This document shows positions 9,871-20,751 of a DNA stretch of 64,000 nucleotides, in pieces. Position 1 is the first letter of the stretch; each line of letters starts with the position of its first letter. The notes under the pieces were generated by a model. The model was not told the DNA's origin, did no database searches, and saw only the letters and a program-made list of their open reading frames with translations. Origin of the DNA: Cannabis sativa (lineage: Eukaryota; Streptophyta; Magnoliopsida; Rosales; Cannabaceae); the NCBI RefSeq assembly GCF_029168945.1, contig NC_083601.1:36259660-36323659 (forward strand). Direction: 5' to 3'. The translations under genes were made by a program, and so were the position numbers.

Positions 9871-11405
9871 ATGGACTCCCTCTCTCACTCAATCCATTCC
9901 ACTTTATCCTTAACAGAGGAAGAATCATCTGTTTTTGCTTTCTCTGAACATGTTGAGCCTCCTCCACTTCAATCTCCAAGCCATATCCTGTTTGTCACGG
10001 TTCTCTCTGAAACATATGTTCACAAGCCAACCTTCATTGATCAAATGGGGGGTCATTGGAAGGGGCGTTTCCATGTTACCATTTCTGATTATGGAGATGA
10101 TATTTTTAAGGTAACTTTTCAATGTGCAGGGGATAAAATTAGAGTTCTTAATAAGGAACCTTGGCACTTCCAAAATCACTTGATAGTAATGTACACTCCA
10201 TCTGTTCTGCAAAATGTCTCTAAGAAGGATTCATTTTTGTGCCATTTTGGGTCCAAGTTTATCGCTTGCCTTTCTTAAGCAAGTCCAAGCCGTTGGCTAC
10301 TGCTTTGGGAAATCTGATTGGTGATTTTAAAGATGTTCATGAAGACTCTCTTGATGAGGGTTGGGGCCCTTTTCTGCGCATTCGGGTCAACCTTAATGTA
10401 ACTAAACCTCTGCCCCGTGGACAAATGATTAGTCTGCCCAAAGTTCAGGATGAATTTTGGATTGATTTTCGATACGAGCGTCTCCCGGAGTTCTGTTTTG
10501 AGTGTGGTATGCTTGGTCATCCTTTTGAAAAATGCATTGCCTTTATGGAGAGAATGGATTCGGGTAATGATGATGACTTCCCCTTTGGCCCATGGATGAA
10601 AGGAGCCAAACTTCCAACAACGGGATATGATAAGTATCGTACTGACTTCGCCAAAGGAAATGCTTGGCCGTTGTTGACACGCTTAGCAAGATCATCTCTC
10701 ACTTCGACTATTCCTCGTCTGAACACACTTCCCAAGCCACAGCCCCATGTTTTACTGCAAGGTGAATCTTCAACACCCCTCCCGACTGGCCATAATCTTT
10801 CAGATATGCACAATTCGGCTGTTGTGCATCACACTATACCGGTTGTAACACCAAACCAACAGACTTCCCACTTTCCTTCCACTTTCACATCACCTACACC
10901 CTCTGCTACTATGGTTACTCACACCAGCAACACTACCATCTCCCCCACTACCATTAGCTTTCCCAACATCTTCGTACCCGACATTGGAAATGCTTCCCGG
11001 CCACCTATGCCGTATGCCACCTACCCTCCCAACACAACTATGCACAATCTACATAGATCTCCACAATCCTTAACCTTATCATCAAACACTGCTACTGCCT
11101 TCCCTACTATTTCCACCACCAAACCTGTCCCCTTCCCAACTACACCAGCAACTACACTCAAAAACCAGCAGAAATTAAAAGGGAAAGAAAATGATCCTCC
11201 AGCTCTCTCCCCAAAGCGACACAATGATTCCCCCTCCATGAGACAATTTTTAAAGAGATGTCGCAATCAAAGCCCCATGCCTTTTACCTCTGTTCTGTCA
11301 CACGGTGAAGGTTCTTGTCAGAATGTTTCCATGGACTTAATGGATTCAGATGGCTCTGTTGACAGCGACGCGGAGATTGCTTTGCAATCCCGCGGCTCAT
11401 TATGA
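9871..11405 (+). pseudogene. LINE ORF1: DUF4283 plus CCHC zinc-knuckle protein, one frameshift
   Basis: ORF1 proteins of plant LINEs bind the element RNA and act as chaperones during reverse transcription. The first frame (9871-10278) encodes the DUF4283 domain (about residues 40-115, with the conserved EPWHF element). The second frame takes over near 10230 with PFWVQVYRLP and continues through a CCHC knuckle (CFECGMLGHPFEKC, about 10495-10535), then a long Ser/Thr/Pro-rich, probably disordered region to the stop at 11403-11405. The expected protein runs straight through this point, so one base, most simply a T, is missing around 10229-10232. It could be a real inactivating mutation, an assembly error at a T-rich spot or, less likely, programmed frameshifting. 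The stop overlaps the ORF2 start. Confidence 0.88.
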
Positions 11406-14400
11406 AAATCTTGAGTTGGAATGCACGGGGATTGGGGAACCCGAGTGCGTTTAGGCAATTACGGCTGCTTGTTGAACAACAGTCCCCCAACATTGTTTTC
11501 CTCATGGAAACAAAGCTATGTATTAATTCAATTACTCAAGTTAGACAATCTTTAAAATTTAATAATGGAATGGAGGTACCTAGAGTTGGATATAGTGGAG
11601 GTTTAATGCTTCTTTGGAAGGATACTGTGGACTTGAACTTACAAAATTATGGCCGTGGTTTCTTTGATTGTTTTGTTACTCTTCATGGTGGTCATGTTTT
11701 TCATTTCACAGCTTTCTATGGGGAACCAGCCACTCAAAATAGAGACATGTCTTGGTTATTGTTGAAGCGTTTGGCAGATGTAGCACCTTTGCTTCCATGG
11801 TTGGTCATTGGCGACTTCAATGAAATCTTGTCTTCCGGTGATAAAGAAGGTGGTTCAATTCGTAGTGATGCCCAAATTAGCTCCTTCCAAACTGCTCTTG
11901 ATCACTGTCAACTCCGAATACTGCCGTATGTTGGTGAGAAGTTTACATGGGTGAAGAATCGCAAGTCACTTGCAACCATTAAAGAAAGGCTGGACTGGTG
12001 TTTTATCAATCATAAGTGGGATCAATCTTTTCAATCACCACAGCTAACTCATCTTGACTTTCATCTTTCGGATCATCGTGCCATTACAGCAGAATTTATG
12101 CCACTCAACTCTGTCTCTAATGTTGACAAAAGAAGAAGTCGCTTTCGGTTTGAAAGGTTATGGTTATCGGATCCTGAGAGCAAAGGTATTATCTCAGCTA
12201 GCTGGTCTCATTTTGCTATAGCTGACCCGATTGCAGCTGTTCTTGGCAAAATTGACTCCTGTGCTAAGAATTTGCAATCATGGCACATCTCTAAGTATGG
12301 TAGGATGAAGAAAAGGATTGCTGAAGCCCAACAAAAAGTCTCACATTTTAATAATGTACAACATCACAGCAGTGCCACACTCACATCTTTGCAACAATCT
12401 GAGGCTATTTTAGATGATCTTCTTGAGCAGGAAGAAGTTTATTGGCAACAACGATCTCGGGTGGATTGGATGCAATCGGGGGATAAAAACACCACGTTTT
12501 TTCATGCGAAAGCTAATGCAAGACGGGCTAATAACAAAATTGTTTCTCTCAAATCTGATGCGGGAGTCACAGTAACATCTAAACAAGGCATTGCTGATGT
12601 TATTTGTCAATATTATGCTGAAATTTTCACAGCAGGCCCTACCGATGATGATGCTATTGCTGCCCTCATAGATGCTATTCCAACAACTATCACTACGGAA
12701 ATGAATGATGATCTTACTAAGCCTTTCACAGCCAATGAAGTTGAACTTGCTCTAAAGTCTATGGCTCCGGACAAGAGTCCTGGACTTGATGGAATGTCAG
12801 CCATGTTTTATCAGCAAAATTGGGATATAGTTGGTCCACAAGTTATAGCTGCTGTCCTTGGTGTTCTCAATGAAGGTGCTGATCCAACTCCGCTAAACTC
12901 AACTTTAATTACACTTATACCGAAAATTAAGAAGCCTCAGTTGGTCAAAGACTTTCGTCCAATTAGTCTTTGCAATGTCATTTCCAAGCTCATCACGAAG
13001 GTTTTGGTTGGTCGGTTCAAGCATGTTCTACCATATGTCATCTCAGAAACTCAGAGCGCTTTTCTTCCAAATCGATTAATCACGGATAACATACTAGTGG
13101 CCTTTGAACTCATTCATGGAATCAAGCATAAAACTTCTGGTCGTAAAGGAGTGGCGGCTCTCAAGCTTGATATGAGTAAGGCTTTCGACCGTGTTGAATG
13201 GAAATTTGTGAAATTAACAATGGAAAAGATGGGTTTTCATTCCAAGTGGATATCTTTGATCATGGCCTGTCTTACAACGAATCACTTCACTTTTCTTGTC
13301 AATGGAGAAGTTACAGGCTCCCTCACTCCAACTAGAGGTCTTCGCCAAGGCTGCCCTTTATCGCCATATTTGTTTCTCATTTGTTCTGAAGGTCTATCTA
13401 GACTGCTTCAGTATGAGGAAAATCTTGGAAATCTTCATGGCTACTCCTTGACTCGACACTCTGCACCCATCTCTCATCTGTTCTTTGCTGATGACAGCCT
13501 CCTATTTTGTAATGCTACTGAGAGTTCATGCTTGGCTATTAAACGTTGTTTGGACATTTACCATAGGGCATCGGGACAGCTTCTAAATCCGGACAAGTCG
13601 GTAATGTCTTTCTCTCCCAATACCACTTTAGCTAGCCAAATATTCTTTCATCGACATCTTGCAATGCCAATCAGTGAGTGTCATGAAAAATACTTGGGGC
13701 TTCCATCTTATTCGGGTAGGAACAAGCAACAACTATTTGGAGAGATCAAAGATAAAGTGTGGAAATTAATGAATGCTTGGAATGAGAAAATATTTTCAGC
13801 CGGGGGTAAAGAAGTCTTGCTAAAAGCGGTGGTTCAATCGATTCCAACTTTCGCCATGAGTTGTTTCCAACTTCCAGTTGCTACATGCAATCAACTTGAA
13901 TCAATGATGGCTAATTTTTGGTGGGGGAAAACTGAAACGGGCAATAAAATCCATTGGAAAAATTGGAAGCTGCTATGCAAAACCAAATCGCATGGAGGTA
14001 TGGGATTTCGTTCTTTTGTTCACTTCAATCAAGCACTTCTTGCAAAGCAAGCCTGGCGAATACTCAATCATCCAACATCATTGCTGTCCAAAATTCTCAA
14101 AGGCAGATACTTCCCTCGGACATCTTTTTTGGACGCCTCCCATGGCCATTCACCATCGTTAACATGGCAGGGAATTCTACATGGCCGAGAGCTTATCAGA
14201 GCTGGTCTACGTTGGAAAGTTGGTGATGGCAGGCACATTAACTGTGGTTCGGATCCCTGGATCCCAGGATGTTATAATTTCAAACCAACATATTATAATG
14301 GACCTCCAGCAGCTATAGTTGCTGATTTTATTTCAGAGAACCGTGAATGGAATGTACCTCTTTTGGAAAGCTGTTTTTCAATGGTTGATGTGGAAAAAAT

Positions 14401-15577
14401 TCTTACCATTCCTATTAGCTATTTCCAGAGTACTGATACTTTGATTTGGCATCACACCACCTCTGGAATTTATAGTGTCCAGTCGGGTTATCACCTTGCC
14501 ACTGAACTTGAAGAATGTATACAACCTGCTGCTACCTCCTCCGCACCTGCCCAATGGAATTTTTTCTGGTCTTTGAATCTTCCTCAAAAAATTAAGATCT
14601 TCGTTTGGCGGGTTCTCCAAGATGCGCTGCCTGTAGCTACTTCTCTTGTCCGCAGGAAAGTAATAACAGATGCTACTTGCTCTCTTTGTCATCAAGCTTG
14701 GGAATCGATTGGTCATGCATTCTTTGGTTGTAAGTATGCCCGTTCGGTATGGCGTTCTGCATCCTACAATCTTGATTGGACTTCCACTTCTACAATGATC
14801 AAGGGTGATTATCTCCTACATCTATCCAACATCTTCACCAAACCAGAAATGGAACATATAATTTGTGTTTTGTGGTGTATTTGGACTGAGCGAAACCGTG
14901 TGGTTCATGGTAACAAGGCCAAACCAGCAAGATCTGTTGCTTTATTTGCTGCTAATTACCTGCTGCAATTTCGCACAGCCCAGCAGAAATTCAGGCCTTC
15001 ATCGACAACATCCACTTCACATCAGGAGTCCTCGGCTGCAGCAAGTAATTCCCAACACAACCTGGTTGCTCCTCTTTCTATACCATGGCGACCTCCACCT
15101 CACTCATCCCTCAAGCTCAACGTAGATGCAGCTGTCGACACACAGCGACATATCATTGGTGTTGGTGCAGTTGTGCGAGACTCCACAGGTTCTGTTGTTG
15201 CTGCTATGTCAAAGCCTCTTGTTGGCAGCTTTGCTTCCCATGAAATGGAAGCCAAGGCTCTCTTCCACAGCATAAATTGGATTCTACAATTGGAAGTACC
15301 AATTACTCACATTGAAACAGATGCTCTCATGGTTTCCAATGCTCTAACTGTTTCTTGTAATGCAATTTCTTCTTTTAAGGATTTAATTGTAGACATTTCT
15401 TGCCTTCTTTCCTCTCTCCCTAATGTATCTATTTGTCATGTTAAGCGTCATGCTAATATGGCTGCCCACGGGTTAGCTAGATATGCTTTAGGGTTGGAAG
15501 AAGCTTGCTTTTGGATGGGTATTATCCCTCCTCCGATTTACGATGTTATTGTAAACGATATCACTTTGGTTTTATAA
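11402..15577 (+). CDS. LINE ORF2 polyprotein: endonuclease, reverse transcriptase, zf-RVT, RNase H
   Basis: The frame is an uninterrupted 1391 codons. The N-terminal exonuclease-endonuclease-phosphatase domain (about 1-230) has its motifs in order: WNARGLG near residue 6, METK near 36, GDFNE at 137-141 and SDHR at 223-226; it nicks the target DNA. The reverse transcriptase (about 450-760) has KSPGLDG, LIPK, DFRPISL, the first catalytic Asp at 590 (LDMSKAFDRVEW), RQGCPLSPYLF and FADD at 695-698. A zf-RVT region with CSLC follows at about 1040-1125. The C-terminal RNase H has candidate acidic residues D1242, E1283 and D1307, then HVKRHANMAAHGLA. All key catalytic residues are present, so the protein looks functional. 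It starts inside the ORF1 stop (ATGA), which suggests coupled re-initiation. Confidence 0.95.
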   Translation: MKILSWNARGLGNPSAFRQLRLLVEQQSPNIVFLMETKLCINSITQVRQSLKFNNGMEVPRVGYSGGLMLLWKDTVDLNLQNYGRGFFDCFVTLHGGHVFHFTAFYGEPATQNRDMSWLLLKRLADVAPLLPWLVIGDFNEILSSGDKEGGSIRSDAQISSFQTALDHCQLRILPYVGEKFTWVKNRKSLATIKERLDWCFINHKWDQSFQSPQLTHLDFHLSDHRAITAEFMPLNSVSNVDKRRSRFRFERLWLSDPESKGIISASWSHFAIADPIAAVLGKIDSCAKNLQSWHISKYGRMKKRIAEAQQKVSHFNNVQHHSSATLTSLQQSEAILDDLLEQEEVYWQQRSRVDWMQSGDKNTTFFHAKANARRANNKIVSLKSDAGVTVTSKQGIADVICQYYAEIFTAGPTDDDAIAALIDAIPTTITTEMNDDLTKPFTANEVELALKSMAPDKSPGLDGMSAMFYQQNWDIVGPQVIAAVLGVLNEGADPTPLNSTLITLIPKIKKPQLVKDFRPISLCNVISKLITKVLVGRFKHVLPYVISETQSAFLPNRLITDNILVAFELIHGIKHKTSGRKGVAALKLDMSKAFDRVEWKFVKLTMEKMGFHSKWISLIMACLTTNHFTFLVNGEVTGSLTPTRGLRQGCPLSPYLFLICSEGLSRLLQYEENLGNLHGYSLTRHSAPISHLFFADDSLLFCNATESSCLAIKRCLDIYHRASGQLLNPDKSVMSFSPNTTLASQIFFHRHLAMPISECHEKYLGLPSYSGRNKQQLFGEIKDKVWKLMNAWNEKIFSAGGKEVLLKAVVQSIPTFAMSCFQLPVATCNQLESMMANFWWGKTETGNKIHWKNWKLLCKTKSHGGMGFRSFVHFNQALLAKQAWRILNHPTSLLSKILKGRYFPRTSFLDASHGHSPSLTWQGILHGRELIRAGLRWKVGDGRHINCGSDPWIPGCYNFKPTYYNGPPAAIVADFISENREWNVPLLESCFSMVDVEKILTIPISYFQSTDTLIWHHTTSGIYSVQSGYHLATELEECIQPAATSSAPAQWNFFWSLNLPQKIKIFVWRVLQDALPVATSLVRRKVITDATCSLCHQAWESIGHAFFGCKYARSVWRSASYNLDWTSTSTMIKGDYLLHLSNIFTKPEMEHIICVLWCIWTERNRVVHGNKAKPARSVALFAANYLLQFRTAQQKFRPSSTTSTSHQESSAAASNSQHNLVAPLSIPWRPPPHSSLKLNVDAAVDTQRHIIGVGAVVRDSTGSVVAAMSKPLVGSFASHEMEAKALFHSINWILQLEVPITHIETDALMVSNALTVSCNAISSFKDLIVDISCLLSSLPNVSICHVKRHANMAAHGLARYALGLEEACFWMGIIPPPIYDVIVNDITLVL

Positions 15578-15611
15578 TAACATAGTATTTCTTCTCAAAA
15601 AAAAAAAAAAA

Positions 15612-15628
15612 ACATTAAAAATTATATT
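15612..15628. repeat. Right target site duplication of the LINE
   Basis: AACATTAAAAATTATAT, identical to 9637-9653, immediately after the LINE A run. Confidence 0.9.
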
Positions 15629-16236
15629 TTTATTATTATATTATTTTATTAACTTATAAATAAACATAAATAATATATATACAAAAGTTTAATTATAAGT
15701 ATATTATTTAAATATTAAAAACTAATAAAAAAAAATTAGTATAATCTGTAGTGCTACTATTATTAATGAGATAATGTAAACACCCACATAATTAGGATGG
15801 CTTTTGAAGTCTACTTAGAGCATTTTAGTGGAAAAACTTCACCAATTTTAAGTTTATGTCGTGCCATTAGAGATGATCTAGTAGGAGAGATTCTTTTGAT
15901 AAAAAATGTTAACAATTAGAGAGATTTAAATGAACCCAAAAAAAATAGCATCATAAGTGTCCAAAATGTTATGTTTGTAAGTGACATAAACTCAATATTT
16001 TTTTAGCGACATAAGTACTCAAAATTTATAAAATTGTAATTTTTTTCTAATTTTATCAATATTATTGTCTTAAATAATAAGACACATAAAGTTAAGATTC
16101 TAAATCATTGAGTATAACAAAAATTTATAGTATTAGTTACTTCAAAATCTTCTTTTAATGACAAAGATACAAAACTGAGTATTCCCTTGTGTTCAAGTCG
16201 TCATGAGGATTTGTGGTACTGGTGTTTTGAGAACTC
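15629..16236. other. A/T-rich DNA: right half of the LINE target repeat, then a decayed miniature element
   Basis: The first 150 bases match the right half of the repeat at 26215-26455 (shared ATTATTATATTATTTTATTA and TATTAAAAACTAATAAAAAA). From about 15950 to 16170 the sequence (CATAAGTGTCCAAAATGTTA, GTAAGTGACATAAACTCAAT and following) is a decayed relative of the inverted-repeat element at 45248-45552. No gene. Confidence 0.55.
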
Positions 16237-17289
16237 ATGATTTTTTTTTCAGTAAAAAGTTCATACAGACATTTGCAACAGCTTAAAGAGAACTATTTGC
16301 ATTTGAATGAAACAGACTTTTGGAGTAAAATGTGGTGCCTCCGTGTCCTCTCAAAAGTTAAAGACTTATTATGGATAGCCGCTTTGGACTATCTTCTTAC
16401 AAAATCTCAATTGAGGCATCTTCATGTTAATGTGCATACGCTATGTCTTATGTGTGAAACTGGTCGGGAAATCATTGCTCACTACTTGGTGGAGTGTTCT
16501 TTTGTTCAATCATGTTGGTGTCGCAATAATTTAGAAGTTAGCACGAGTATTGCATGTACTTTTTCAAATTGGCTTCACCCTACGTTGTGCTCTTTTGATG
16601 GGGAGAACAAGAAGTTAATAACGATGACATGTTGGGCGATTTGGAAGGTGTGTAATGACTGCGTTTAGAAGAAGAAAAGAGGTACGATTGCTGCAGTTAT
16701 TTTTTTGGCTCACTCTATCCTTGAGCAATGGGCTCGTGCACAGGACAATTTTCTTTAGCCTATTGCTGTATTTTTGACAGCGACTGATGGAGCAGATTCA
16801 TGGCAAAAATTAAGTGAAGATGTGATCAAAATTAACGTTGATACGACACTCTTCTCTCATGCCAAGACTTACAGTTTTGTTGGTGTTCCACGAACCTCTA
16901 CGAGGTTGGTTTTTGAAGCTGTTACATGCTGCAGAGAAGGTTTTGTGTCGCCTGAAAGTGCGAAGGCCATGGGAGTACAAAAAGCATTAAGTTGGATTAA
17001 AAACAAAGGATGAAGTCGAGTGATTATCGAAACGAATTGTCTTACCGTAGTTCAAGCAATAAGAAGTCCAATTCGAATGGTGTCCTATTTTGAGAGTGTA
17101 ATCAATGATTGTAAGGTATTGTTGAATATTATTAATGATGTGTCCATTTTTTGTATTAAACGATCTACCAATAATATTACTTATTTTTTAGCTAGAACTA
17201 GCTATTTGGTAGCTGATCATGTTCTTAGGAGTGAAGATTTCTCTCATAGTTTTAGTTTTCATGATGGAATCATGAAAGATGTTTGCTAA
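16237..17289 (+). pseudogene. LINE ORF2 3' relic (zf-RVT and RNase H)
   Basis: The frame at 16237-16668 encodes a zf-RVT-like segment (FWSKMWCLRVLSKVKDLLW, then LCLMCETGREIIAHYLVECSF) with the Cys/His spacing seen after LINE reverse transcriptases. After a frame change, 16774-17013 reads as the start of RNase H (DVIKINVDTTLF, then ESAKAMGVQKALSW), and 17020-17289 as its end (IIETNCLTVVQAI, then IKRSTNNITYFLAR). At least two breaks separate the pieces and no reverse transcriptase precedes them, so this is a 5'-truncated dead copy. It lies downstream of the young LINE in the same orientation but differs strongly in sequence. Confidence 0.75.
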
Positions 17290-18330
17290 TAAAATTTCAC
17301 TTTATTTTAAATAAAAAAAAAGTTAAAGCTTTAGCAATTTATTATGCTTTATAATGATATTTTTAGCTATTTTTTTTCCTTTGTGGAGAGTAATTTTTTT
17401 TTTGTTCTTTTATATCTTTCAATAGTGATGCAAAATGATAATTCCACAACACATGAATTAGCATAATAATTATTACAATGTAATAATTATTATATTGAGT
17501 ATAGTAATAATAATTACTTACCAAAATCAATGTAATCCTCATTATAATTAGACTCTATTAACATCAAAAAAAAATATTTTAATAAAAATATAGTAGAAAA
17601 AAGGCAAAGGTTTATATTACTTTTTTTTGTTAATATTTTATAATTATAAAATAAAATTAATAGGATTATTTTTTTCAATATAAAATTTATTCTATTACAT
17701 TTTTATACTAAATTAAACATAATAATTTTGATTATAATATTATTTTAACTATAAATCAAACATTATAATCAATTCTTATTATTATTTTTATTTCATCACA
17801 TTAGCATAATAGCATTACAACAAACCAAATACTACCTAAATAATGAATAAAATTAGAGGAGGTTTTACATTAAAAAAGAAAAATCAACATAACAACTGTA
17901 ATAGTAATAGAGCCAGCAAAAAAAAAAAAAACTGTAAATAGTAATAGTTACCCTGCTTTTTAACAGTTCTCTCTGGCGAAACGCGATAAAAGAATCTGCC
18001 CGTTGCTGAAAAAAATAATAATAAATATTTGTTTTTAGGGAATTATTTCATATACAATTTTTTTTAATTTTTTTTTTTCAAATTTACAATTTGGGTTTTT
18101 AAAGTAGTTACAGCTAGTTGCAATATAATTTTCTATTTAAGTTGTAGTGATAATTGTAATAAAATTTTCTATATAAAATTTCGTAAAAATACAAAAAAAA
18201 AAATTATTTTAAAGTGTAAAAATAAAAAATTCCATTATTTATATTCTGAAAACCAATAATAAATAAATATTTCTCTTTTACGTCTTTTGGTAATTTGTCC
18301 AAAATAAATAAATAAGTATTAATTTCCGCC
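17290..18330. other. A/T-rich intergenic DNA upstream of the BYPASS1-like gene
   Basis: Mainly A/T runs and TAATAATTATTA palindromes around 17465-17515. No gene. A segment near 18100-18190 (GTTGCAATATAATTTTCTAT and following) loosely resembles 46655-46740 and may belong to a low-copy repeat. Confidence 0.45.
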
Positions 18331-19662
18331 CATCATATCACCTTCAAACACGTGTCCTATATTTTTTATATTTTGCTGGGTGAGTCTATCACCAACTCTT
18401 GTTGAGCTACAAAGGGCAGCACAAAACTCTAGAAATTTCAACGGACCACAAATTTCAGAGGCGCCGATTGCGAAACTTCCCTCGAAACTTCTCTCTTTCA
18501 GCGTGTTGATTCTGGTGATGAATATCTCTTTCTTTTATCTATATTTTACCATTTTTCGCCTTTGATTGCTTGGTTTAGCACAATCCTATAGTTTATACGA
18601 CCTTTTCCCAGTAGATTAAGCTGAGAAATAGGGTTTATTTTCTGTATGTTCTTGTGGTAATTTTTCTCGTCGATTGGTGGAGGGTTATTGCAGATCTGTT
18701 AGTTTGGTGAGTCAATTTGATTGTATATATAGTTTTTATGCATGTATTCGTCTTATGTGCTTTAATTTTATTATTATTTTATAATTTACGTTTGGATCTG
18801 GTGCGTTGTGTTGTTTCTATGGTTTTTGTTTGTGAAGTTTTTATGAAGATGGCTCTGTTTGTAGTTTTTGTTACTGGGATAGACATAAATAAGAAGTCGA
18901 GAGTTTGGGGATCAAGAGATTTTTTTTTTTTTTTTGGACGAAAAGGGTTAGGGTTTGGCTGTATAGATATAATTGACTTCGTTTGGTTGCTGAAAAACTG
19001 GATAGAGGAACTGAGATGAGGCTTCTTTCAGAATGAAATTTGAGAAATTTGCCAAGCTAACCATATCAAATACTAAAATTTACAAAATAACCTCACTTAA
19101 TTTTCTCTATGCTAGGTCGCACTGTGTAGATCTATATAAGGGTCGTTTATGGTCGCACATGTTATTCATGGTTGTTTTTGCGACCAGGTTATTTTGCTAA
19201 TAAAATTTTTTATTAAGTTATTTTGCTAATAAAATTTTTTATTAAGTTATTTTGCTAATAAAATTTTTCATAAAGGCTATTTTCATGAAATTCTGTACTC
19301 ATCTTACAATTAGTTTTCGTTTTCTAGGTGGTTTATTTGAAATTATTTCTGCTCTCCTTAGCAGTCTCATCCGGTACCCAATCAACCATCTGATTGCTAC
19401 AATGTTTTGCAAACATAGTAACAAAATATTCCTTTCTGCTCTCCTTAGGAGCTCGTTTTTTATTCCTTTGAATTCTTTATTTTATTTTTCCCTGTAAATT
19501 CATGGTTAGAACTTAACCAGCTAGGGTATTTTATTATTTGCTGATTGTTTTGGTTGGCAAGCCAAATTTATTTTGTGTTGAGTTTTATCCTACAATGGCA
19601 AGGCGAGTATTTTAACTCGTTGGTTTTTTAGTAGGATTTCTAACACAGTATTGTCTTTGCAG
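18331..19662 (+). promoter_or_regulatory. Promoter, 5' UTR exon and 5' UTR intron of the BYPASS1-like gene
   Basis: A G-box (CACGTG, about 18349-18354) lies before a pyrimidine-rich leader. The best donor is GTGAGT at 18707, and the acceptor TTTGCAG ends at 19662, sixteen bases ahead of the ATG, giving a 956-bp intron within the 5' UTR. Around 19188-19275 the intron holds about three tandem copies of a 29-bp unit (GTTATTTTGCTAATAAAATT and nine more bases). The splice sites are inferred by eye, and an earlier donor is possible. Confidence 0.5.
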
Positions 19663-19677
19663 ATACTACTTTTGAAT

Positions 19678-20751
19678 ATGAGTCGCCCACAGGAACCGCA
19701 CCGAGCTTTCTTCCCTTTTGGAAATCCCTTTAGAATGATATCACCTAAGGGCTCGCAGTTGTCTCCCAAGCTTCTTCAGCTGTTGAACTCTTTTGAGGAA
19801 ACCTTGGCTCAGAGAATGATTAAGCTGAACCCAACTAACAAGAGTGATATATTCAGTTTGTTCAGTTTGTCGTGGATGAAGTTAGCAATGGAATCCATTT
19901 CTGAAACTTACAATGACATAAAAGCCCTCATTAGTAATCTTGATCTTCCTGTTTGTGACTGGGATGAGAAATGGATTGATGTGTACTTGGACATCAGCGT
20001 GAAGTTGCTTGACATATGCAATGCTTTCAACTCGGAGCTCTCACGGTTGAATCAGGGACAGCTTTTCCTAAAGTGTGCCATGCATAATCTGGAGTCACCC
20101 CCTTCAAAGCAGCTTGCACGTGCCTGCTCTTCAGTTGATGGATTTAGAAAGCATATTCATACAAAGAATCCTAGACTTGACAAGTGCTGGACAATATTAG
20201 ATAGTCTGGTTGAATCACTTGATCTTCCAAAGGTTAAGAACTCTGCTAAAGGAAAGATTTTGATGCGTGCTATGTATGGAGTTAAGGTGGAGATTGTTTT
20301 TGTGTATAGCGTCTTTACTGCTGTCTTCTCTGGTTCTGCAGAGAAGCTGTTCAATTTAAATGTTTCCGAGACATACTTGTGGGCACAAGCTTTTATGGAC
20401 TTGCAGACTAGTGTAAATAAGGAAATTAGAAATACTTCTAACAGGAAACCCATTGCGTTGACAGAGCTGGAAGCTGTTGATGTTACACTTAAGAGATTAT
20501 ATCCTATGATCCAAGAAGGGTCTGCCTCTGATCATGAGGATGTTTTCCAGAATTCCGTTACAGAATTGCGAACAGTAGGTGATAGCTTTTCAGGAGGAAT
20601 TGAGCTTCTTACGAAGGAAGTAGATGGCTTTTTTGAAATAGTATTATCAGGAAGAGATGCCTTGCTCTCAAATCTAAGAGCTGATGGAAGTAAGATTGAG
20701 CCGAAGAAGATGCAGACGCAGACGGGAAATGTAGGACAGGTTGTGAGGTGA
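19678..20751 (+). CDS. BPS1: BYPASS1 (BPS1)-like protein
   Basis: The product is 357 residues in one coding exon. From the first residues (MSRPQEPHRAFFPFGNPFRM) through the SWMKLAMES and DWDEKWIDVYLDISVKLLD segments it reads as a close homologue of Arabidopsis BYPASS1, which is of similar size. BPS1 restrains production of a root-derived mobile signal that arrests shoot growth; its biochemical activity is unknown. The protein is largely helical, with no signal peptide or clear catalytic motif. The ATG at 19678 is chosen because the conserved N-terminus begins there; the frame stays open upstream only because it runs into the 5' UTR intron acceptor. Plants have several BPS paralogues, so the exact orthologue is uncertain. 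Confidence 0.9.
   Translation: MSRPQEPHRAFFPFGNPFRMISPKGSQLSPKLLQLLNSFEETLAQRMIKLNPTNKSDIFSLFSLSWMKLAMESISETYNDIKALISNLDLPVCDWDEKWIDVYLDISVKLLDICNAFNSELSRLNQGQLFLKCAMHNLESPPSKQLARACSSVDGFRKHIHTKNPRLDKCWTILDSLVESLDLPKVKNSAKGKILMRAMYGVKVEIVFVYSVFTAVFSGSAEKLFNLNVSETYLWAQAFMDLQTSVNKEIRNTSNRKPIALTELEAVDVTLKRLYPMIQEGSASDHEDVFQNSVTELRTVGDSFSGGIELLTKEVDGFFEIVLSGRDALLSNLRADGSKIEPKKMQTQTGNVGQVVR

Larger units (their letters stand above)
9654..15611 (+). mobile_element. Full-length L1-type LINE retrotransposon
   Basis: The element is about 5.96 kb, with a 5' UTR of roughly 217 bases, ORF1 (9871-11405, broken by one base), ORF2 (11402-15577, intact) and a short 3' end leading into an A run at about 15597-15613. 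It is flanked by perfect 17-bp duplications (9637-9653 and 15612-15628). Together these show target-primed reverse transcription of a full-length transcript. The perfect duplication and uninterrupted ORF2 argue for a recent insertion. ORF1 carries DUF4283 and a zinc knuckle. ORF2 carries an endonuclease, reverse transcriptase, zf-RVT and RNase H, the standard layout of plant L1-clade LINEs. The junction between the tail A run and the duplication is ambiguous by about two bases. Confidence 0.95.

Noticed and set aside
9871..15577. Host genes for a zinc-knuckle protein and a reverse transcriptase
   Set aside because: The flanking duplication, A tail and domain order show both frames belong to one LINE element.
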